Origin: Bin87 sp965220505 | GTDB taxonomy: Bacteria > Chloroflexota > Dehalococcoidia > Lucifugimonadales > UBA3495 | DNA length: 64,000 bases | Direction of reading: 5' to 3' | Assembly: GCA_965220505.1 (NCBI GenBank) | Contig: CBDCQE010000001.1 | Location: 1,178,001-1,242,000, forward strand | Shown here: positions 16,666 through 25,797 of the stretch, piece after piece | Layout of the letters: each line of letters begins with the position of its first letter | How positions within the stretch are numbered: the stretch's first letter is position 1 | Notes under the pieces: model-generated | The model's input: the letters and a program-made list of their open reading frames with translations, nothing else | Told to the model about the DNA's origin: nothing | Database searches by the model: none | Program-made: the position numbers and the translations under genes

Positions 16666-17748
16666 TCAGGCGCCAAAGGTCATCAGCTCCTCACAGAAAC
16701 GGGCGGTGTTGAGGAGGTCGGGGACGACGACGTATTCGTCTATGGTGTGCATGAGGTTGGTGGACATGCCGACGACGATGCTCTCGATGCCGTGGAGTCG
16801 AAACACGTTGCCGTCGGTGCCGCCGCCGGAGGGGCGGATGTCCGGCTGGAGGCCCATGTCGCGCATGACGCGGGTGACCAGTTGCGCGGTGGCCTCGTTG
16901 GGGTCCAGGCGGTACATCTGGAACATCATCTCCAGATTTTCGTTGATCTCGGCTTCGGTGTACCGGCCACGAATCCTGTCGACGGCAGCAACGAGTTGCA
17001 TGCGCAGGAGTTCAAGGGACTCCATGTTCATGCTGCGGAACTCGCCGGACACGGTGGCCTCGGAAGGGACGGCGTTGCGAACGGTTCCGCCGGCGATGGT
17101 GCCGACGTTGAACGTGGTTTCGTGGTCGATGCGCCCCTGGGGCAACTCGGCGATGATGTCGCTGGCGATGCGGATGGCGGAAAGGCCCTTCTCGGGTTCG
17201 ACGCCGGCGTGGGCGCCACGGCCCTTGATATCAATGTCGAAAGCCATGTAGGTGGGGCTGCCGCCGGTGATGGAGTTGACCGGCCCGTTCCCGTCGAACA
17301 CGACGGCCTCCGTGCTGGAGATCATCGAAAAGTCGAGGTTGGATGCGCCGACCAGGCCGATTTCCTCGCCCCGGGTGAACACCACCTGTACGGGACGACG
17401 CGGGCGGCCGTCCTCATGCACGGTTTGGAGCGCCTCAAGGATCGCAGCGACGCCGGCCTTGCAGTCGCCGCCGAGTATGGTACTGCCGTCGGAGGTGATC
17501 CGGTCGCCGACGGCCTGGGGTTTGATGCTGCGGCCGGGGTCGACGGTATCCATGTGGGCGGATAGCAGGAGGGGACTGTCCCCGTCCTCGCGGGCGATGA
17601 CGTTGCCGTGCTCGTCACGTGCGACCTGGAAGCCGAGATTAGACAGCCGCTCGGAGACGTGGAGAGCGACGTCCCACTCCTCACCGGACGGGCTGTCGAT
17701 TCGAACCAAATCGCAGAAGTCGTTGATCAATCGTTCCTGGTTAGGCAT
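16666..17748 (-). CDS. M20-family peptidase, PepT-like
   Basis: A 360-residue zinc peptidase of the M20/M42 type. Metal ligands are visible in SAHMDTVDPG (His and catalytic Asp), GGDCKAGVAAILEA (bridging Asp), and FTRGEEIGLVGA (catalytic Glu-Glu); the final His ligand probably lies in the C-terminal HTIDEYV segment. A dimerisation domain lies in between (MAFDIDIKGRGAHAGVEPEKG). It most resembles tripeptidase T. The ATG at 17748 is preceded by GGAG; the 20-codon open stretch upstream has no support. It would finish degradation of small peptides, consistent with the peptide-type ABC importer nearby. Confidence 0.88.
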   Translation of the reverse strand: MPNQERLINDFCDLVRIDSPSGEEWDVALHVSERLSNLGFQVARDEHGNVIAREDGDSPLLLSAHMDTVDPGRSIKPQAVGDRITSDGSTILGGDCKAGVAAILEALQTVHEDGRPRRPVQVVFTRGEEIGLVGASNLDFSMISSTEAVVFDGNGPVNSITGGSPTYMAFDIDIKGRGAHAGVEPEKGLSAIRIASDIIAELPQGRIDHETTFNVGTIAGGTVRNAVPSEATVSGEFRSMNMESLELLRMQLVAAVDRIRGRYTEAEINENLEMMFQMYRLDPNEATAQLVTRVMRDMGLQPDIRPSGGGTDGNVFRLHGIESIVVGMSTNLMHTIDEYVVVPDLLNTARFCEELMTFGA

Positions 17749-17925
17749 GGGGGCTCCTCGTCGGTCTGACCGTGTTCGTGGTGAGTATGGTGGTTCCCTT
17801 AGCTGCAAATGAGAGCCGGGAGGGATGGCTCCCGGTGTGGTGGTAGATGTCTGAAAACGGTCCCGACGCGCTGCTCCCCGATCAGGCAGCGACCAATCCG
17901 GGTAGGTGGGAACGGTGCAGTCAGG

Positions 17926-17954
17926 TTGCCTATTATATCGTGGGTAACTAGAAT
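17926..17954 (+). promoter_or_regulatory. promoter giving a near-leaderless GNAT mRNA
   Basis: TTGCCT at 17926, a 17-base spacer and TAGAAT at 17949. The predicted transcription start falls about three bases before the ATG at 17964, which has no ribosome site, so the mRNA is probably leaderless. Confidence 0.55.
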
Positions 17955-17963
17955 TATGGGGCC

Positions 17964-18422
17964 ATGCCAGAGGAGTTCAACATACGCCAGGCCGAGATTG
18001 ACGACGGGGAGACCATCACCCGGTTCAACGCGGCGATGGCGCTGGAATCAGAAGGGATATCGCTGGACCGCGCAACGCTGCGGGCGGGAGTTGAAGCCGC
18101 GCTCGTGGACGAGGCGAAAGCCTTTTACCTGCTGGCCGAAGCGGAAGGCAACCCCGTAGGCCAGTTGATGGTCACGACCGAATGGAGTGACTGGCGCAAC
18201 GGTTGGATCTGGTGGATTCAATCCGTTTATGTCAAGCCCGAGTCCCGGCGACAAGGCGTGTACCGCAAGCTATACCAGCGGCTGACCGAAATGGCTGACG
18301 CCCGCGGCGACATACGCGGCATGCGATTGTACGTGATGCGCGATAACTGGCCAGCGAAGCGTACCTACGAAGCCCTGGGCATGAGCCATTCCCATTACGA
18401 CCTCTATGAAACAGAGCTGTAA
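17964..18422 (+). CDS. GNAT-family N-acetyltransferase
   Basis: A 152-residue acetyltransferase of the GNAT fold. The first motif FNIRQAEIDDGETITRFN, a central strand GQLMVTTEWSDW, the acetyl-CoA binding motif VKPESRRQGVYRKLYQRL (a Q/RxxGxY/A variant) and the closing strand RLYVMRDNWPAKRTYEALGM are all visible. Such enzymes acetylate small molecules or protein amines. The start at 17964 is preceded only by a promoter-like element, which suggests translation without a leader. The gene stands alone between the M20 peptidase and the TPR gene. Confidence 0.9.
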   Translation: MPEEFNIRQAEIDDGETITRFNAAMALESEGISLDRATLRAGVEAALVDEAKAFYLLAEAEGNPVGQLMVTTEWSDWRNGWIWWIQSVYVKPESRRQGVYRKLYQRLTEMADARGDIRGMRLYVMRDNWPAKRTYEALGMSHSHYDLYETEL

Positions 18423-18539
18423 CCGGGTGGATGCGCATGCTGGCGACGGAAGGCACGACTTGGATGGTCACAAGCCGTCCGGAGTGGTAGAAAAACGGGC
18501 GAATAATGGCGCGATGATGACGTTCAGCGGACAGACGAA

Positions 18540-19592
18540 ATGAGCACGGGCGGCGACTTACCGACTGAGTTTCACTACACCGCGCGGGGACAGTTGGCCC
18601 TGAGAGCGGGCCAGTTACAGGCCGCGGTCGACGACTTTAACCACGCTCTGGAGATCAACGACGAGTTCGCGCCGGCCTACTACTACCGGGGCCTGGCATA
18701 TCGCAATGGCGGCGACCTGAACCAGGCGATTGCGGACTACACGCGGGCGATAATCGCGGATCCCGAGTATCCGGTGCCGTATTACGCCCGCGGCGTGGTG
18801 AGGCGGCACCTGGGGTTCTACGAAGACGCCATCAGCGACTACACGGCGGCGATTGATCTGGAGCCGGACGACGCTGACTACTACTACGCACGAGGGGTGG
18901 CCCGGATTTCGCTGGGACGCTACCAGGAAGCCATATCGGATTTCCAGGCGTGCGCGCGGATCAACCCGGAACACGCCAACGCCCAGTACAACCTGGGTAT
19001 CGCGTATCGAGATTCCGGTGACCGGGAGACCGCTCTGGACTACTACAACCGGGCGATTGAACTCCGACCGGGTGAGCCGGACTACCGCTACGCCCGGGGA
19101 AACCTCTACAGCGACCGCAGGGAATACGACGCGGCCATCGAAGACTACGACGCCGCCATCGCCCTGGTGCCGACTTTTGCCAATGCGCTGTACAACCGCG
19201 GAATCGCCAAACGGAACCGCGGGGAACCCGTTGACGCTATCGCCGATTTTGACCTGGCGCAACAGTGCGGCATGGATACGGCCACGCTGCACCACAACCG
19301 GGGCGTGGCGCGGGCGGACCTGGGGGATCACAACGCGGCCATCGCGGAATATGAAACTGCCATCGAAAAGAACGCCGAACTGGCCGGGGTGTGGCTGTCG
19401 ATGGGCAACTCCAAGGCGGCGCTCGGTGAATTTGGAGTAGCCATTGACGCCTTCGGCAAGGCGGTGGAACTCAACGATTCGCTGGCCGAAGCATACCGGG
19501 GCCGGGCTCTGGCGAACCGCGCGCTGGGAGACGAAGCGGCAGCGGCAGCGGACCTGCTGGAGTACGCGCGCCGGACCGGCGGAAGTGCATGA
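18540..19592 (+). CDS. TPR-repeat protein
   Basis: A 350-residue soluble protein made almost wholly of about ten tetratricopeptide repeats of 34 residues, each with the A-Y-Y-RG-A ... A-I-A-DY-A-I pattern (for example YYYRGLAYRNGGDLNQAI, YYARGVARISLGRYQEAI). There is no signal peptide or membrane segment, and no catalytic domain. TPR proteins act as scaffolds for protein complexes. The stop codon overlaps the ATG of the MaoC-like gene, so the two are translationally coupled and probably work together. Confidence 0.88.
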   Translation: MSTGGDLPTEFHYTARGQLALRAGQLQAAVDDFNHALEINDEFAPAYYYRGLAYRNGGDLNQAIADYTRAIIADPEYPVPYYARGVVRRHLGFYEDAISDYTAAIDLEPDDADYYYARGVARISLGRYQEAISDFQACARINPEHANAQYNLGIAYRDSGDRETALDYYNRAIELRPGEPDYRYARGNLYSDRREYDAAIEDYDAAIALVPTFANALYNRGIAKRNRGEPVDAIADFDLAQQCGMDTATLHHNRGVARADLGDHNAAIAEYETAIEKNAELAGVWLSMGNSKAALGEFGVAIDAFGKAVELNDSLAEAYRGRALANRALGDEAAAAADLLEYARRTGGSA

Positions 19593-20422
19593 CGGCCGCC
19601 GGATCCTGGTACGATCTACGGGCCGGCGATCAGATCGGCAACCTGGAATACGTGATTGACGACGCAGCGTTGATCCAGTACCGGCGGGCGGTGGGCGCTA
19701 ACGGCTGCTTCCCCAACCTGATGGCGGAAGACTGCCGGGCGATGCTGGACAATCGCGGCGCCGGGGAACCGTTGGTCACGGTCTGGCAGCGTTTCGATTT
19801 CCTGCGGCCGCCGATCATTGGGCGGCGCGTGCAGGTCGGCGGATGGATGAGGGAAGTCGGCGATAAGTGCGGCCGGGCCTGGTTAAGAGCGGCGGCTTTC
19901 GCGGTCGACGAAATTGGAACCGAAATCCTGCGTTCGGAAGCCGCGTTCATCATCGGCAATGAGGCAGCGCGTCCAGAGGGAGACATAGACGAGACGGAGG
20001 TCAATCCGGTAGTGGCAAGCCTGGCTCAAAGTCGCGCCGGCGATAGCGGCCACCTGGGGGAACTGCGACTTCCAGACGGCGAGCAATGCCATGACTTTCA
20101 CCGCCCGGCGAAAGTCATGACAGGGTTCGACCTGCGTCCGGATGGACATGGGTTGACATGGATCACGGCGGGATGGTTGGAAGGCTTGATGGGGGCCGAT
20201 TTCGGCGACGACTTTCGGTGGGGCGGCAGGCTGTCGATTGCTCATCACGCAGCGGTGAACCCTGGCATGAGACTGCGCTGCGACGGCGTGGTGCTTGGCC
20301 ACGACATCGACGCCTCCGGTGTGGAGGCAAGGCGGGTGGCGATGTCGGTCCGAGATGGAGCAGGCCGTCGTGTCGCCACGGCGGAGGCGGCGGTAACATC
20401 GCCAAGCCCGCGACTGGTTTGA
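19589..20422 (+). CDS. MaoC/hotdog-fold dehydratase-like protein
   Basis: A 277-residue protein with two hotdog-like halves. The N-terminal half (about 10-130) contains VWQRFDFLRPPIIGRRVQVGG and RAAAFAVDEIGTE, and the C-terminal half (about 170-277) has FRWGGRLSIAHHAAVNPGMRLR then GVVLGHD and RVAMSVRDGAGR, as in MaoC-like (R)-enoyl-CoA hydratases. The usual catalytic Asp-His of the hydratase is not clearly present, so it may only bind acyl-CoA. Its start overlaps the stop of the TPR gene (ATGA). Function in fatty-acyl or polyketide-like metabolism is an inference. Confidence 0.6.
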   Translation: MTAAGSWYDLRAGDQIGNLEYVIDDAALIQYRRAVGANGCFPNLMAEDCRAMLDNRGAGEPLVTVWQRFDFLRPPIIGRRVQVGGWMREVGDKCGRAWLRAAAFAVDEIGTEILRSEAAFIIGNEAARPEGDIDETEVNPVVASLAQSRAGDSGHLGELRLPDGEQCHDFHRPAKVMTGFDLRPDGHGLTWITAGWLEGLMGADFGDDFRWGGRLSIAHHAAVNPGMRLRCDGVVLGHDIDASGVEARRVAMSVRDGAGRRVATAEAAVTSPSPRLV

Positions 20423-20515
20423 TGCCGGCCGGTTGGCCCTGAAAGTCACCGGGCCGCCGCCGACCGACGCACACGCTCACGGCGTCAATAATATCGAGAT
20501 CACTACGGAGGGTTT

Positions 20516-21265
20516 ATGCAGCGACGTGAGGCGCCCAACGTGCCCGTGCCCGAGAACTGGCAAACGGGTCTGGCGATTGTGGCCCACCCGGACGACCTTG
20601 AATACGGTGGAGCGGCGGCGATTGCCAAGTGGACGGCGCAAGGGAAGCGCATCACCTACGTAATGGTGAGCCGGGGGGAAGCCGGCATCGACGGGATGCA
20701 CCCGTCTAAGGTGGGGCCCTTGCGGTCGCAGGAGGAGATCAACGCGGCGCACGTCGTGGGCGTGGACACGGTGGAGTTCCTGGACCACACGGATGGGGTG
20801 ATAGAGTACGGCTTGCCGCTGCGGCGGGACCTGAGCCGAATGATACGGAAGCACCGGCCCGACGTTGTGATCACCATCAACCACCACCTCCAGTTTTTCA
20901 GCGGACACCTGAACATGGCGGACCACCGGTGGGTGGGGCTGGCGGTGTTCGACGCGGCGCGAGATGCCGGAAACCGATGGATATTTCCGGAACTGCTGGA
21001 CGAAGGGTTTGAACCCTGGAACGAGGTGCGCTTCGTTGCGGTGTTCGGCGCGACTGTTCCCACTCATGCGGTGGACGTGTCGGAACATTGGGAGACCGGG
21101 CTGGCGTCGCTGCGAGAACACAAGGTGTACCTGGAAAACCTTGGCGACGTGGGTGACAGCCCTTTCGAATTCCTGACGGCGCATGCACGGGATGCGGGAT
21201 CAGGCTTCGGATGCCGGTACGCTGCGTACGCGGAGTTGGTGTTGATCAACGAGGCATTTCTGTAA
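20516..21265 (+). CDS. PIG-L (LmbE-like) deacetylase
   Basis: A 249-residue zinc-dependent N-deacetylase. The metal-binding motif AHPDDLEYGG (His, Asp-Asp) lies near residue 24, and the third His is in NMADHRWVG; MVSRGEAGIDG is the other conserved block. Relatives remove acetyl groups from GlcNAc derivatives in bacillithiol, mycothiol and GPI-anchor synthesis, or from antibiotics and chitin oligomers. The start has a good GGAGG ribosome site. It is followed after 70 bases by a tenA gene on the same strand; no thiol-synthesis partner is nearby, so the substrate is open. Confidence 0.9.
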   Translation: MQRREAPNVPVPENWQTGLAIVAHPDDLEYGGAAAIAKWTAQGKRITYVMVSRGEAGIDGMHPSKVGPLRSQEEINAAHVVGVDTVEFLDHTDGVIEYGLPLRRDLSRMIRKHRPDVVITINHHLQFFSGHLNMADHRWVGLAVFDAARDAGNRWIFPELLDEGFEPWNEVRFVAVFGATVPTHAVDVSEHWETGLASLREHKVYLENLGDVGDSPFEFLTAHARDAGSGFGCRYAAYAELVLINEAFL

Positions 21266-21335
21266 ACAGGGGTAACCGCATTCCTCGGTGGACGCGGGTC
21301 GATTTGCGTGGTTTACACAGACGGGAGAAACCGAC

Positions 21336-21989
21336 ATGGCGGGATTTAGCGAGCAACTGCGAGCAGAGGCGGAGCCGATCTGGACGGCGATATTCCGGCA
21401 TCCGTTCCTGCGGGAGATCAAGGAAGGGACGCTTCCCCTGGAGACTTTTCAGTACTATCTGGGGCAGGACTACCACTACCTTGAAGGGTTCGGGCGGGCT
21501 GTAGCGATGACTCTGGCGAAGGCTCCCGACGCGGAACTGCTCCAGGATTTGGCCCACCGGGTGATGACGCCCGTGGAGCGGCCGTTGCATCACCAGCTGA
21601 TCGAGGCTGCGGGGCTGACCATGCAGGAAGTGGACGGGGCGACGAGGTCACCGACCAACACTGCGTACGTCAATCACATGCTGGTGACGGCGGGGATGTA
21701 CGGGCTTGGTCCGACGGCGGCGGCGCTGCTGCCGTGTCCCTGGACGTATCACCTGCTGAAGGACGAGGTGGGCCAGTCGGAACACCCGCTGTACGGGCAG
21801 TGGACGCGGTTCTACGTGGAAGGGTTTTTGCGATCAAGCGTGGACGCCTGGACTGGATTCGTGGACGAGATGGCGGAACGGGTCGGGGAGCAAGAGCGGG
21901 AGGCGATGCGCTACGCGTTCATGGCGAGCAGCCGGTACGAGTACATGTTCTGGGACGCGGCGTACCGCCGGGAGGGATGGGCGGTTTAG
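21336..21989 (+). CDS. tenA: aminopyrimidine aminohydrolase (thiaminase II)
   Basis: A 217-residue all-helical TenA/THI-4 family protein that salvages thiamin degradation products by hydrolysing aminopyrimidines. The nucleophilic Cys lies in ALLPCPWTYHLL and the acid residue near the end in SSRYEYMFWDAAYRREGW, as in TenA; the N-terminal block EQLRAEAEPIWTAIFRHPFL is typical. The ATG at 21336 has a GGGAG ribosome site. No TPP riboswitch is visible upstream. Several TPP enzymes in this window would benefit from thiamin salvage. The next gene follows after about 60 bases on the same strand. Confidence 0.92.
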   Translation: MAGFSEQLRAEAEPIWTAIFRHPFLREIKEGTLPLETFQYYLGQDYHYLEGFGRAVAMTLAKAPDAELLQDLAHRVMTPVERPLHHQLIEAAGLTMQEVDGATRSPTNTAYVNHMLVTAGMYGLGPTAAALLPCPWTYHLLKDEVGQSEHPLYGQWTRFYVEGFLRSSVDAWTGFVDEMAERVGEQEREAMRYAFMASSRYEYMFWDAAYRREGWAV

Positions 21990-22052
21990 GTTTTGCCGCA
22001 CCATGCTGTAGGGCAATTGCCGAGAACGCGACGATAGTCAGGGAGGGTCTAC

Positions 22053-22850
22053 ATGCCGTATGCGGAGATCAACGGGACGCAGATGTTTTACGAGAGCCAC
22101 GGCGAGGGGCCGGCGCTGGTGTTTGCGCACGGACGCGGCGGCAGCCATCTGAGCTGGTGGCGTCAGGTAGCGGTATTCCAACAGGATTTTCGGTGTGTCA
22201 CCTTCGACCACCGAGGATGGGGACTGACGGCCGGGCCCGACGCGCCGCCGGAGCCGGCGACATTCGTGTCCGACCTGGAATCGCTGCTGGACCACCTGGG
22301 GATAGACAAGGCGACGCTGGTGGCCCAGTCCATGGGAGGAGTGACGAGCCTGGGCTTCGCGCTGGCACATCCCGAGCGGGTGACGGGTCTGGTGCTGGCA
22401 GACACTACGGGAGGGATCGGAGATCCGTCGGTGGTTTCCCTGCTCGAGGACGTGCACCCGCCGGAAGACCCGCTGCGCCGGGCACTGAGCGACGGTTTCA
22501 TCGCGAACCATCCGGATTTGACGTTCCTGTTCGGTTCCATCGGGAGGATGAACCCACCGATGGCGTTGAGCATTGTGTCCGACCTGTTCCGAAACCCCGC
22601 GGGACCGAAGGCGGCGGACCTGGCGGGGTTTGCGGTGCCCACGCTCCTGGTGGTCGGCGAGGAAGACCGCATATTTCCGCCCAACGTGATCGAGGCGGCG
22701 CACCGGCTGATACCCGGGAGTCGGCTGGAGGTGGTGGCCGGCGCGGCCCACTCAACGCACTATGAGCAGGCGGACATCTTCAATGGACTGCTGACCGGGT
22801 TCCTGGCGGAGATCGGCGCACGCGCCGTCGGAGTAGCCGCAGACGATTGA
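22053..22850 (+). CDS. alpha/beta hydrolase
   Basis: A 265-residue hydrolase of the alpha/beta fold. It has HGRGG after the first strands (oxyanion hole), the nucleophile elbow AQSMGG near residue 95, the acid in VVGEEDRIFPP, and the catalytic His in VVAGAAHSTHYEQ. The first residues (MPYAEINGTQMFYESHG) echo those of the hydrolase at 1149, so the two belong to related groups. It has a GGGAGG ribosome site and may be cotranscribed with tenA. The substrate is unknown. Confidence 0.88.
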   Translation: MPYAEINGTQMFYESHGEGPALVFAHGRGGSHLSWWRQVAVFQQDFRCVTFDHRGWGLTAGPDAPPEPATFVSDLESLLDHLGIDKATLVAQSMGGVTSLGFALAHPERVTGLVLADTTGGIGDPSVVSLLEDVHPPEDPLRRALSDGFIANHPDLTFLFGSIGRMNPPMALSIVSDLFRNPAGPKAADLAGFAVPTLLVVGEEDRIFPPNVIEAAHRLIPGSRLEVVAGAAHSTHYEQADIFNGLLTGFLAEIGARAVGVAADD

Positions 22851-22887
22851 TGCTAGCCCGGTGGGAACAGTATCACTCATTAAAACA

Positions 22888-22907
22888 GGGCGGACTGTCG
22901 TCCGCCC
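22888..22907. terminator. intergenic GC hairpin
   Basis: Stem GGGCGGAC / GTCCGCCC with a TGTC loop between two convergent genes (hydrolase and alpha-hydroxy-acid oxidase). On the minus strand the stem is followed by TGTTTTAAT, so it could terminate the oxidase gene. Confidence 0.6.
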
Positions 22908-22941
22908 CTGACAATTCGCAGCCTGTAGAAACGTTGCCGTA

Positions 22942-24063
22942 CTAAAAAGGCAGGTGCTCCGCGATGTCGTTCTCGGTGCGGAAGGGACCCCATTCACGCG
23001 GCACATTGAGCAGGCGGTCCTCAAGGTCATCTACGCTGTTCTGACCACAGTAGGCCATAGCGCGGTTGAACTCTTCGCGGAGGAGTTCCAGCATGTGATG
23101 CACGCCCTCGGCTCCGTTGACGGCGAGGCCCCAGTAGAGAGGACGGCCAACGGCAACCGCGCGAGCGCCCAGGGCCAGGGCTTTGAGGACATCGCTGCCC
23201 CGGCGAACGCCGGAGTCTACGTACACCTCGGCCTTGTTCCCGCAGGCCGCGACGATCTCGGGGACCATCTCGATGCTGGACATGGTGCTATCGAGCTGGC
23301 GTCCGCCGTGGGTGGAGACCAGGATCCCGTTGACTCCGTGATCGACCGCCATCCGCGCGTCCTCGGCGACACGGACCCCTTTGAGCACGAGGGGAAGGTC
23401 GGTAAGGCCGCGCAACCATTCGACCTCGTTCCAAGTCAACGGCGGCGACTGGGGCATTTCCCAAGTCGGCGACTCGTCGGTTCCGCTGACTTCGGAGAGG
23501 CGGTCCTGCTGTTCTCGGAAGTTGCCGAGGTCGCCGGGCCTTTGGTAGCGGTTACGCACGTCGCGTTCCTTGGGGCTGGGGACCGGCGTATCCACCGTGA
23601 GGACGATGGCGCGGAAACCGGCAGCCTCGGCGCGCTTGACCAGGTTCTCGGTAAGGTCGTAGCCGCGATGATAAAGCTGGAACCACAGTGGTCCGGTGGC
23701 GGCCTCGGCGATCTCCTCCATGCTGCAGTTGGATGAGGTGCTGCACATCATGAGGGTGTTGGACATACCGGCGCCGCGAGCGGTGGCGCACTCGGCTTCG
23801 GGGTGAGCGTTGCCGTGACCGCCGGTTGGGGCGATCATCACCGGGAAGCTGATGTCCTGGCCGAGGACCGTGGTGGAGACCTTGCGCTCGGTAGTGTCGC
23901 GCATGAAACGAGGGCGCAGGGTCAGAGCCTCGAAGGCGGAACGATTACGTGCGGTGGTGATCTCGTCCATCGAGCCGGCCTCAATGAACTCCCAGTTGTT
24001 GTGGGGCAGCACCTGCTTGGCTCGCGCCTCGTAATCGTAGAGGTTAATGGGGTCCATTCTCAT
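22942..24063 (-). CDS. FMN-dependent alpha-hydroxy-acid oxidase/dehydrogenase
   Basis: A 373-residue TIM-barrel flavoenzyme of the lactate/glycolate/mandelate oxidase (LldD) family. Landmarks are the N-terminal INLYDYEARAKQVLP, MIAPTGGHGNAHPEAE, the FMN-binding LVLKGV and the catalytic-base motif STHGGRQLD with His252 (SNHGGRQLD in most members), then DSGVRRGSDVLKALALGARAVAVGRP. It would oxidise a 2-hydroxy acid to the 2-oxo acid. It is transcribed toward the same side as the oxalate-oxidoreductase-like operon upstream; glycolate or glyoxylate is a plausible substrate but not shown. MDPINLY, two codons in, is an alternative start. Confidence 0.9.
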   Translation of the reverse strand: MRMDPINLYDYEARAKQVLPHNNWEFIEAGSMDEITTARNRSAFEALTLRPRFMRDTTERKVSTTVLGQDISFPVMIAPTGGHGNAHPEAECATARGAGMSNTLMMCSTSSNCSMEEIAEAATGPLWFQLYHRGYDLTENLVKRAEAAGFRAIVLTVDTPVPSPKERDVRNRYQRPGDLGNFREQQDRLSEVSGTDESPTWEMPQSPPLTWNEVEWLRGLTDLPLVLKGVRVAEDARMAVDHGVNGILVSTHGGRQLDSTMSSIEMVPEIVAACGNKAEVYVDSGVRRGSDVLKALALGARAVAVGRPLYWGLAVNGAEGVHHMLELLREEFNRAMAYCGQNSVDDLEDRLLNVPREWGPFRTENDIAEHLPF

Positions 24064-24124
24064 CGGGATACTCCGATCGTTGACCGAATTGAGAGGTCAA
24101 CTGTTGGGATGCCGCAGAGTAGCA

Positions 24125-24622
24125 TTACAGATTCAGCCTGACAATAGCGTCGGCGACGTCGGGGAGCATCCGGTATTCGTCCGCCTGGGAGTCGAACGAC
24201 ATGGGATGGGGCAAGGCAACGTTGCGGACGCGCCGGATGCGGCGAACGGCGTGTCCCTGGGACGAAAGTCGGCCGGATAGTTGCCGCACGGTCAGGTGCA
24301 TTTCTTCCAGCAAGGCCTGACGAGAAAGCACGTAGCCCGCGCTCTGAGCAACTCTTTGATAAATTTCCCGGGCATCGTCGGCCAGGAAACCCCAAAAAGC
24401 CCGGACATGTTCGATTGTCCAGCGACCTTCAGGCACCTCAGTGGTTTCAGTCGGTTCGTTCGATGCCGCATCGCCGGGTGATTCGACGGGAGCGGTCGCC
24501 ACCGAGGTTTCAGTATTGTTAACAACAGGTGAAGCGCCGCTAGCATCGCCGACCGCGAGTTGTCGCATTGCAACGATCACTTCATCGGCATCACCTTCAA
24601 ATGTCAGGGCAACCTTTACCAT
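24125..24622 (-). CDS. hypothetical protein, 165 residues
   Basis: A soluble protein with three parts: an N-terminal segment MVKVALTFEGDADEVIVAMRQL resembling a small beta-alpha module, a Thr/Glu/Ser-rich linker (about 30-75), and a C-terminal helical part (about 78-165) with RWTIEHVRAFWGFL and a helix-turn-helix-like stretch SRQALLEEMHLTVRQLSGRL. The ATG at 24622 has GAGG nine bases before it. A GC hairpin separates it from the oxidoreductase operon upstream. It could be a DNA-binding regulator; that is a guess, and no family is recognised. Confidence 0.55.
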   Translation of the reverse strand: MVKVALTFEGDADEVIVAMRQLAVGDASGASPVVNNTETSVATAPVESPGDAASNEPTETTEVPEGRWTIEHVRAFWGFLADDAREIYQRVAQSAGYVLSRQALLEEMHLTVRQLSGRLSSQGHAVRRIRRVRNVALPHPMSFDSQADEYRMLPDVADAIVRLNL

Positions 24623-24731
24623 TGTTTTACCTCGCGGTGTCAGTTCCGCGACAAGTCTAACACATGAATGCGAGAGGTCAACGTATGGTTTAGGTGTTGG
24701 ACGGATAGACGACTGTACAAATCCAAACCGA

Positions 24732-24755
24732 AAGGGCGGGTTCAACACCCGCCCT
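24732..24755 (-). terminator. terminator-like hairpin after the oxidoreductase operon
   Basis: Stem AAGGGCGGGT / ACCCGCCCTT with a TCAAC loop, 33 bases after the stop of the beta-subunit gene. On the minus strand a short TTTCGG tract follows. Confidence 0.55.
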
Positions 24756-24788
24756 TGAACAACGTCGGCATGGGAGCCCGTTGTGGGA

Positions 24789-25787
24789 TTACTCGCCTTC
24801 GTCGTGGGGGCCGAAGGGGACGATCCCCGGAATCCACCACTTCTCCCAGGTTTCGTCGATGCGCTCCTGGAAGAACTTGAGGTCCTCTTCAGTCAGGTGC
24901 GCGAAACGTCCCTGGCGCTGGAGGTAGTCGGTAACGGGCTTCCGGCGACGGATGGCACGGGCAATGGCGCGGGACGGACCGTTCAGGATCAACTCCCCGT
25001 CAACGATCTCGTACTGGACCCAGATACCGGTTTCCACAGCCAACATGCCGAGTTCGTGGGAGTACTTGGGATCGTAGTCCCAGCCCTTGGGGCACGGGTC
25101 GATGCTGTGGATGAAGGTGGGGCCGCCGATGGTGAGGGCGCGCCGGATCTTGTTGGTGAAGTCCGGCCCATAGGAACCGCAGGCGGTGGCAACGTAGCGG
25201 ACGTCGGGATGGCCCGCGGCGAGCATTGGAACGGTGTTCTTCTTCCAGCGGCGGTTCATGATACGGTGAACCTTGCCCGGAGGGGAGAAGGTCGAATTGG
25301 CGCCCCACGGGCTGGAGCCGGACACCTGGATGTCGGTGTTGGCGTAGGACTCGTTGTCATAGCACAGGATGAGCAGGTTGTACTCGTCATGCTGCAGGGC
25401 CGCCGAGATGGCGGACAGTCCCATGTCCACGCCGCCACCGTCGCCGCAGAACGCGATGACGTTGATGGGCTCATCCTGCATCTTGCCTTTGCGCATGAGC
25501 GAGGCGAGGCCGGCGGCGGTGCCGGTGGCAGCGGAGCCGCTGGAGCCGAGCTGGGTGTGCATCCACGGCACTACCCACGGGGTACTGTAGTAGGTGGTGT
25601 TGGCCACGTACATGCAACCGGTGCTGCCGACCACAATGGTACGGGGACCGGCGGCCTTGATCATCAGGCGCATCACGAGGGCGGATTCGCAGCCCTGACA
25701 GGTGCGGTGGCCGGAGGTGAAGCCCTCGAACACCGGGATTTGCTTGACTCCCCTAACCTGGGGGAGGTCTTGGGTCATGGTAGTCAT
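24789..25787 (-). CDS. 2-oxoacid/oxalate:ferredoxin oxidoreductase, beta subunit
   Basis: A 332-residue TPP-binding beta subunit (PorB-like). Cysteine ligands for a 4Fe-4S cluster are in HRTCQGCESA, STGCMYV and DPCPKGW; the TPP/Mg motif is CGDGGGVDMGL, with YDNESYANTDIQVSG following. It would take electrons from decarboxylation at TPP and pass them to the cluster. It is the third gene of a gamma-delta/alpha/beta operon, ten bases after the alpha gene. The ATG at 25787 has an AGGAG ribosome site; the 17-codon upstream open stretch overlaps the alpha gene and is not supported. The alpha subunit suggests oxalate as substrate. Confidence 0.88.
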   Translation of the reverse strand: MTTMTQDLPQVRGVKQIPVFEGFTSGHRTCQGCESALVMRLMIKAAGPRTIVVGSTGCMYVANTTYYSTPWVVPWMHTQLGSSGSAATGTAAGLASLMRKGKMQDEPINVIAFCGDGGGVDMGLSAISAALQHDEYNLLILCYDNESYANTDIQVSGSSPWGANSTFSPPGKVHRIMNRRWKKNTVPMLAAGHPDVRYVATACGSYGPDFTNKIRRALTIGGPTFIHSIDPCPKGWDYDPKYSHELGMLAVETGIWVQYEIVDGELILNGPSRAIARAIRRRKPVTDYLQRQGRFAHLTEEDLKFFQERIDETWEKWWIPGIVPFGPHDEGE

Positions 25788-25797
25788 AGCGGCACTC

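Noticed and set aside
21266..21335. TPP riboswitch before tenA
   Set aside because: Only about 70 bases are available and the conserved CUGAGA-type motifs of the thi-box are missing.
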